A stretch of 64,000 nt of DNA, from assembly GCA_014905825.1 (NCBI GenBank), contig JACGCN010000014.1, forward strand, positions 744,001 through 808,000. Direction: 5' to 3'. Below are positions 57,445-64,000 of the stretch, piece by piece. The notes beneath the pieces were generated by a model. That model searched no databases. It worked only from the letters and a program-made list of their open reading frames with translations, and was not told the origin of the DNA. Position 1 is the stretch's first letter, and each line of letters begins with the position of its first letter. The stretch comes from Lyophyllum atratum. Taxonomy: Eukaryota; Basidiomycota; Agaricomycetes; Agaricales; Lyophyllaceae. A program made the translations under genes and the position numbers.

Positions 57445-59909
57445 ATGGCTTCTTCCCAGAATACCAGCAACTTATCAGGCTCGCCACTCAAATTTCCAGT
57501 CTCGAGCACTCACAATTCTGGAACGGAGAGAGTCCTCGCCGACGTCCGCGTGAAAATGAACGATGCGATGTCCGGCCTCTTCGTTGGTCCCATGCCTGTC
57601 GACCAATTTTTAGACGAATTCCTGCCACAACCCGTGGCGGTGCCATTGCCTGGCGGCATATCGACGACCCTCTTCGACCGTATGCCACGAACCAAGTTAG
57701 AGCGGCAGATGTACAAACCCTTTGTATGTGGCTTCATCTGATCTGTTTTTACAGTCTCAATACTCACTAATGTCCTGCAGATCGACCTCATCCAAAACAA
57801 TGGCCTCATCCCTGGCTACCAGATCGTAAACACTTCTGATTACCCTGACCACGATTCAGACGACAAAATTCGACCTGACCCTACCATGTACAAATCGACC
57901 GTAGACGTTTCGAAGAAAGTCATGCAATTCGGCGAAATCGAACTTCACTTTGAACTCAAGGTCGACAAATCTCATGACCCATTCGATGAGCCCAGTCCGA
58001 CCGACGATCGTCTAAACCATAGATTCGAAGCTTCGGGGATTGGCAGAAGCAAGGACAGGTCGCAACTCATTCATTACGCAACTGAATGGTTTTCTCGGCA
58101 GCATCGCCGATTCGCCTTCACCGTCTTCATTTGCGACCCTTACGTACGCTTTATTCGTTGGGATCGCGCTGGTGCGGTTGTTTCTGAGAAATTCGACTAC
58201 CGCAAGAACTCCCAGCCTTTGATCGACTTTCTCTGGCGCTTCACTCATCACGACGACGCTGGTCGGGGACTGGATCCCACCGTAGTCCCCGCCACCACTC
58301 ATCAAGCGGAGCTCGCTCGCCTCCATCTCTCGGAGTGGAAACCTGAACAAGAACGTCCTTTTGTTGTGTTCAAGGTGAGAGGCGTCGATGGGACGCCTCG
58401 TGAATTCATCGCTTGGAACTGCATGTCCCATTCCGGCTCACTCACCGGGCGATGCACTCGCGCATATCCCGTGTATGAGGAGGCGACTGGGAAACGATAC
58501 TTCCTCAAAGACACTTGGCGTGCTCACGATTTGGCGAAGGAGGCCGACATCCTCCGGGAGCTCCAAGAGGCTGCAGTCCAGTACATTCCACCCTACGTAT
58601 GTGGCGGCGATCTTTCTGAAGACGTTACACAGACCGATTTGTTCGTTCCCGACGACGGACATGAAGCCGACACTACAGGAGAACAGGAAGGTTGCGAACC
58701 TGGTGACCAACTGGCAGGGTCCTCCCACAAACGCGATGGCGCCTGGAGGTGTGGTAATGACTGGAGGCGCATAACGCAGCGCTTCCACCATCGCTTCGTT
58801 GTGGATTTCATCGGTAAACCCCTCTCTCAAGTTACCTCGTCGGAACAATTCATCAAAGTTGTGTCTCATGCGTTCACCGGTAAGCTTTGGCCAGCGTCTT
58901 CGCATATCGCAATTATTGAGACTCCCGTTTCTAGCCCACCGTCAAGCCTATGAAAGCAAAAACAAAATTATACATCGCGATATCAGTGCGAACAATATCC
59001 TCATCGACGTCAATGGAAATGGTATCCTTAATGACTGGGACCTTGCGAAGCGAGAAGCCGAGTTGACGCAAGCTCGGCGGCACGAACGAACTGTGAGTTA
59101 CCATCTTCGTAGTAGGTCTGAATCAATTGATGCTAAATCGTGCTCAATCACAGGGCACTTGGGAATTTATGTCGTGCCTCTTGCTATTGAAGAAGCGCAC
59201 CATCCACACTATTCAGGACGATATGGAGTCATTTGTCTACATTGTTCTCTATCACGGCCTTCGCTATTTCCGGCACAGCAGGCCCCACTCCACCAAGGGC
59301 CTTTTGCAAGATATCTTTGAATACCAGAAGACTGAAGGGGACGGAACAATCATGGGTGGGAGAAGTAAACGATCGATGTTTCTTGAAGGGAAGACATACC
59401 TTGGGCATGACTTCGAGTTCGAAAGTAAACCTTTAGACCGGTGGAACGAGGCCGCATTCGCAGCAGTCCAGGAGTGGTTAGAACATGTCGCGCCCCGCGC
59501 GAAGGGCAGCAAGAGCCTTCTGACGTCGATGGCAGGAAACGCACTGCCGCCCCAGACAACGCTTGCGACTTCAGCTTCTGCTGCACACCTCCATCTCAGG
59601 AATCACGCGGCCATGGCTAATTTATTTTCTCACTGTTTGAGTTCCAAGGATTGGCCTGAACCCGAAGATCCCCCTGTCGACGCCTTCCCACCAAGCGGAC
59701 GCAAAGGGGAGGCCTCGCAGCAATCGAGCAAGCGTCCATTTGAGTCCGACGAACGGAGCTCTGTGGGGGGTTCGATGAAGAGGAGTAGGACATCACGGTC
59801 CATTCAGAGCTCAAAACCGACGTATACGTATAGATCTTCACACTCGATGAACACACGTTCTCATACTAGCCAGAGCCAAAGCGGCGCAGGAGGGAATAGA
59901 AGGACCTAG
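57445..59909 (+). CDS. FunK1-type fungal protein kinase
   Basis: Four exons: 57445-57723, 57781-58879, 58935-59092, 59154-59909 (763 residues). Matches the Agaricomycete-expanded FunK1 family: a long N-terminal region, RYFLKDTWR with the ATP-site lysine, catalytic loop IIHRDISANNILI (HRD with Asn present), GILNDWDLAK as the DFG equivalent (DWD), then GTWEFMSCLLL and DDMESFVYIVLYHGLRYF. The last 100 residues are Ser/Arg-rich and disordered, ending GAGGNRRT. Unlike the SRPK-like copies, it keeps its catalytic residues. Substrates unknown; FunK1 genes are often tied to multicellular development. Confidence 0.9.
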
Positions 59910-60368
59910 ATCCCCACTTTAGATATTATCAGAGCCGTATTGTATATCCTTCTACTTCTAGGAACGATACCCGGGCATATGTACTCCATCATCAATGTAT
60001 TTCAGCCGCATTTTCTCCCATGCTGTTGCATCAGTTCCGTTCATAGTCCGAATTTGTCAAAATTCACCCCACCTCGCAAAGCACAGGCTATTGTCTGTGC
60101 CAGCCTTCCCTAAAAACAAATCAAAGATACGATTCAGAATTGGTGAAAGCGCAGTGGCGATGGTGGAAGACGGGACGCATAACAACATTGGTGCTGCGGG
60201 CCGGGCAGTGCCTTATTTTAGAAGGTTACGGCGTGACTCTCGACGAGAGGTTTTGGCAAATTTGGGACAATGTAAGTACTCTGGGAGCAAGTCATCTAGC
60301 ATCGCACCACTGTCTTTACAGTCGAAAGCCATAGCATCTTGATACCCAGATGGCTGAATATGTATACC
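59910..60368. other. Intergenic, possible gene scrap
   Basis: A short plus-strand stretch (60139-60280) reads like protein (TLVLRAGQCLILEGYGVTL) but has no start, end or splice partners. Otherwise nothing seen. Confidence 0.35.
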
Positions 60369-61931
60369 TCAGGCATGCCCTGCCCGATGTAATAAGACCC
60401 AAAGTTTGCCTGGGGCATCCGAAATAGGTAAAAGGAGGAGTGCCGGGATCAGCAGCGCCGCCCGCCGTGCTCCAAAGTACCTCACCATCCGTATAATCCT
60501 CGTCCGAGATGGCCAGCTCTCCCTATCCATGATCCACGGAGTATGGCCGCAATGATTGACGATCAACTCGCGCGCCTCCTGTTCAGACTTCTCAAACTGA
60601 ACCTGAAGTACGTACTCCCCCGATCCGCTTTGTTTCCCGCGTCTCGAGGTAATGCACGCATGGCCCGAAAACTCCATTTCATTCTCTTCGAACACCTTTT
60701 CGTTCCTTGTCCACCAATTCTCCATCGATGGCGACTCGTTCTCCAGCCCCGTAACTATAAGCACCACAGGCACCTTGCCTTGACAGAAGCCCTTCACGAT
60801 CAAGTTGTAATTGGTTTTCCAACCGTCGCGGAAACGGGGCCCACGGACACAGTACACGAGCAAGCTGACTCCCTGACGCATCTTGGACACGAGGTGCTCG
60901 AGATTCTTCATGGCCTGGAGTGCAGGGATCGTACCGTGCTCGCCGTCATTCAATCCAGGTGTATCCCAGACTTGTACGGCCTGTGTCGTTCCCGGGATGG
61001 TGAAGGAGTGTGGCGTGCTTTCGTACGTCTCACCCTGGGCGTAGATACGCTGGCGACAACCTACCCTGCGATTAAGTTGATCAACGAGGTCTTCCTAGCC
61101 CCGGTCTCGCCGAATTTGAGGATGTTGGGGACTGTGGTAGGGCCCTCGATAAGAGTCGGTGGGTCGAAGACATCTTTGATTGAAGCGAACATTGCCAAAG
61201 CGAAGTCATATTCCGCACGAGGCTGCTTGGTGACGTACTCACAATGGTTCGTAAAGCCTGGGATAGTAGGAGCTGGATTTACGCCCTCTGTGCTGGGCCA
61301 CTCTGATAGATATGTATTCGCAAACGTGTAGAACGTTGCGTCTCCCCTTTGATTAAGAGCGTGATATTAAGACGAGACGTATGGCCGTGAGACGATACAA
61401 AAATTGCCTCGTGTTCAGGTCGATCTATCTTCCAATCGGAAATTGTCCCCATAGGCGTGTCGTCCCCGTGTATGATGTTAACGGAACCAGGGCTTCGTGA
61501 AATTGCTATGCGTTCCAAGCTTGCATAAACTGAAACGGCGTTTAAACTCATCAAGTCTGGAACAATCTAAATGACCACACACCTTTCATGCCTCTTTCAA
61601 GCCCCTGGAGTGTTATCGGCCTCGCGAACGTCTCCGGCTTATTCGGTTTGATGCGAAGGTAGAGACTAGACCAATGACGTTGTCAGCGATCGACAATCAG
61701 GATCCGGAGCAGAACAAGACGTACCTCGCTGCTTTTATGGACTTCTTTATCCGGTAATGTCAAGTGGGGCTTGTCATGGTGCTGAATCGCGCTGAAGCTT
61801 CAGGCTATGACTTGCGAAGGGGGCCTATCTAGGATATTTTCATTTGGTTTCTCAGGTGAGAATCCAAGTGAACATACCTTCCATCATTTCCTCTCCCATG
61901 ACAAGATACTCTCTCTGACCATATTCTCATC
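60369..61931 (-). pseudogene. AIG1/IAN-type GTPase gene, probably broken
   Basis: C-terminal exon (about 61030-60369) has the G3 motif VWDTPGLNDGE, LLVYCVRGPRFRDGWKTNYN, a degenerate G4 (IVTGLENE) and a hydrophobic tail AALLIPALLLLPIS, the layout of Agaricomycete AIG1-like GTPases. Upstream (about 61206-61068) is the G1 region ILKFGETGARKTSLINLIAG, where the third P-loop Gly (GxxGxGKT) has become Arg. I found no splice that joins the G1 exon to the G3 exon in frame; a TAG follows directly. Likely 5' exons extend to about 61931 (SLYLRIKPNKPETFARPITL, VYASLERIAISRS). Called broken because of the P-loop change and the frame conflict. Confidence 0.55.
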
Positions 61932-62474
61932 GAATCAACGCCATCTTGGGCAATGGGCGGTGTAAAGGCTTCCCCTCCATCTCAACAACATTCGCCCAGA
62001 GTGAATCGGTATGCGGTCGTACAGAACACGGCGGTGTCACCTCCCTGCATCGCGAGGTCATGCACGCGAATATAACCTATTCCTTCGGACCCTCTGCCAG
62101 TCTGATTCGTACGCGAATCGTGTGTTTGGTTTGTCTGAACGTGATCGCTGTAGTCGAAGGCCGCAAGGAATGGGTAGCGTCGCCATGTGACCTGACGAAC
62201 TGTAGTATAGATATGTTATGCAGAGCGGAAGGGAAGGCGGCCGCCGACGGGTCGGTTGCTGACACCTTCCTATCCGGTAAGCGCCATTCCGATAGAGCAC
62301 GCTATCTCCGCCGACCAGATGGACCCGCTGGATCAGCCGAGTTTGGCGGCCCCAAGCTCACAGGTATCTTGGCCTACCTTTCCAGCTAGATATTGACAGC
62401 GAGGACCTAGGCACGGGTAAAAAATGTCTATACAGATCGATGTGACTGCTCTGATCTCACCGTGCGCTCGATGG
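61932..62474. other. Intergenic, no gene seen
   Basis: Contains a 147-codon plus-strand frame (61946-62389) without family resemblance; treated as chance. Confidence 0.45.
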
Positions 62475-63776
62475 CTATGGCGTATCCGGGGCGTGAGGCT
62501 CGGGTTCGGAGCTTTCAGAGTCAAGATCCGTATTGCGCGAGTCGATGGTAGTGGTGAAGGATATGTTCGTGGTGAGTTCGAGACCGCTGGCGGGAGGCGT
62601 GCGCATTTTCAACCTTTGCATGTTGAGGATAAGACGGCAAGTCTGGACATGTTTTAGGGAGGATCTGACATGAGCGAAAGAACAGGGAACGTACAAAGAT
62701 CGAAAGGAGCGATATGGGCCACCTATGGACAAATGAGTGGATACCACGATATACAGACGAAGCGGCACGTACGGGAACATCACTTGTGCTACTACTGGGA
62801 TTAAGAAGGTATATGGGGTGACCGTTGCTAGAAGTACTGAGAAGCAAGGACATGAGCCCGGTAGGAGATATGATGAAATAGAGCCCTTACCACTGACAAC
62901 AGCAAAAATCCACGCTCCGTCCCGCAACATCAGTTGAACGATGGGTGCACGCTCCGACCCGCCTAATCTTCCGACATTTCTCTTTTGGACGGTCAAAATC
63001 CAAAGAAAGGTGTGCCTCATCAAAGCAAACACGCTTTAAAGCCAGTGATTGTCAGCAGGGACACAAAGGCCAGATAGCTACACACGCACCTGAAGTAAGC
63101 GAATTCGTGAGGCGCCTTTCGTATCACACATGCAGCGTCGAATTTCACTCGAGTTAACGTGCGAATACCGCAGACGATCGAAGCAACCACCCCAGCGGCC
63201 ATAGTGGCGATAAGCAGTTTAGCGATGCTCCGATTTTGATAATACAATGCGTATACTATTCATATGTCGTCAAAAGAAACAAATAAAAAGGCGAGAGAAA
63301 CGTACGTCGTAGGGACAACACCACCTCAAGCGTAAACATTAAGCCCACAAAGGACAGCAGCTGCAACGCGAACCAACCAGCACAGACAGAACTTCGGACG
63401 GTCATTGGGGCTAGAGGACCCAGCACCACTCCAATATTGGCGCTAACGTGGAAGATTTCAGGAAGAGTATCTAAAAGCTGGAAGAATCACGCACAACTGA
63501 GAGCAAATCCCGAAATATCGCGAAAATATGTATATCCGCTTCACCGCCCTGTTCGGAGCACTGAACCTATCAATACCCGAGATGAGGTGTGATTCATCCT
63601 AGCAATCTCACTTCCAAATATGCTCGTACTCGTGGTGGTAGGTGATCAGGGTGTCCCATACTGATACAGTCAATGCCGCCACTATGACAGGTGTCAGGGT
63701 TCTTCGTCGATCATTGAACGAGTATGAAAGAAGACTCACAAGCTGAGGAGTTCCGAATGAAGTGCGCTGGCTGCAT
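62475..63776 (-). CDS. DUF6533-type seven-helix membrane protein
   Basis: Exons 63740-63776, 63612-63681, 63495-63566, 63306-63442, 63090-63255, 62891-63033 and 62475-62836 (the last may hide one more in-frame intron before TCRLILNMQRL). DUF6533 is a family of integral membrane proteins abundant in Agaricomycetes, usually without assigned function. Marks: VSVWDTLITYHHEYEHIWK at the N-terminus, RAVKRIYIFSRYFG, LLSFVGLMFTLEVVLSLRLY, KLLIATMAAGVVASIVCGI, RDGAWIFAVV, TPYTFLIPVVAQVMF and the C-terminal CRLILNMQRL followed by TTNISFTTTID. The tail is acidic (DSESSEPEPH). Confidence 0.75.
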
Positions 63777-64000
63777 ATACAATGAAAGTGGAGAAAAGAC
63801 CGTGGGGGGAGAGGGTGGGCGCTGCTCGGCGTTGAAAGGTACAACCAGGGCGTTATAAAGAAAGTTCGAGTGATCAACACAAGGTCCTCGGCTACTAGGA
63901 GGTCACCGGTCCACCCAGATATAGACTTCTTTTCCCACACATTGATGATTCTGATGGCGGTACGAACCTGAAATTGCTGCCTTGACCCTGCCCACGCTAG
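63777..64000. other. Promoter side of the DUF6533 gene to window end
   Basis: No gene seen. Confidence 0.4.

Noticed and set aside
61946..62389. 147-codon plus-strand frame
   Set aside because: No family resemblance, sits in the flank between two minus-strand genes, composition not coding-like.
1..64000. CRISPR arrays, bacterial operons, rRNA genes or LTR retrotransposons
   Set aside because: No regularly spaced repeats, Shine-Dalgarno-type spacing, rRNA motifs, or reverse transcriptase/integrase motifs were seen.

Overview
The window comes from a filamentous basidiomycete, almost certainly an Agaricomycete (mushroom or wood-decay group). Genes carry many short introns (about 40-70 nt) with CTNAY branch points. 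Families typical of that class are present: an AA9 lytic polysaccharide monooxygenase, FunK1 kinase, DUF6533 seven-helix protein, SRPK-like kinase paralogues, an F-box family, a copper-fist regulator and a fungal caspase-like protease. Gene models below were spliced by hand; each full model closes in frame across all its exons.

Layout. 1-7.2 kb: three tandem minus-strand copies of an SRPK-like (pseudo)kinase (first cut by the window edge, second intact, third with a frame break). 7.7-11.1 kb: AA9 LPMO and HMG-CoA lyase, both minus. 12.3-18.95 kb (plus): BAG-domain protein with an apparent 1-nt frameshift, peroxisomal alpha/beta hydrolase, a degraded CHAT fragment (minus), and a sterol-desaturase-superfamily enzyme. 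19.7-25.1 kb (minus): copper-fist transcription factor, then alanine aminotransferase. 25.7-36.3 kb: five minus-strand F-box paralogues, with an EMC8/9 gene on the opposite strand between the second and third. 36.5-39 kb: caspase-like protein. 39.3-44 kb: two intron-containing tRNA genes, a VIT1/CCC1 iron transporter divergent from an SDR, and a Hikeshi/OPI10 gene. 45.1-49.4 kb: inverted copy of the left-hand 0.85-5.6 kb segment, including a fourth, intact SRPK-like gene. 49.3-50.3 kb: secreted Lys/Ala-rich protein. 53.5-63.8 kb: proline-iminopeptidase-like hydrolase, broken 3'-5' exonuclease, FunK1 kinase, broken AIG1-type GTPase, DUF6533 membrane protein.

Two layers are mixed. Conserved housekeeping genes (HMG-CoA lyase, ALT, EMC8/9, Hikeshi, VIT1, tRNAs) sit among a rearranging accessory layer: duplicated pseudokinases, the F-box array, caspase-like/CHAT/P-loop/FunK1 genes and several wrecks. 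The strongest unusual signals are the SRPK-like family, whose catalytic loop is assembled across a conserved GC-AG intron and lacks the catalytic Asp; the inverted duplication about 40 kb apart with a shared hairpin; a 6-nt microexon in HMG-CoA lyase; and an ATG-only first exon in the copper-fist gene.
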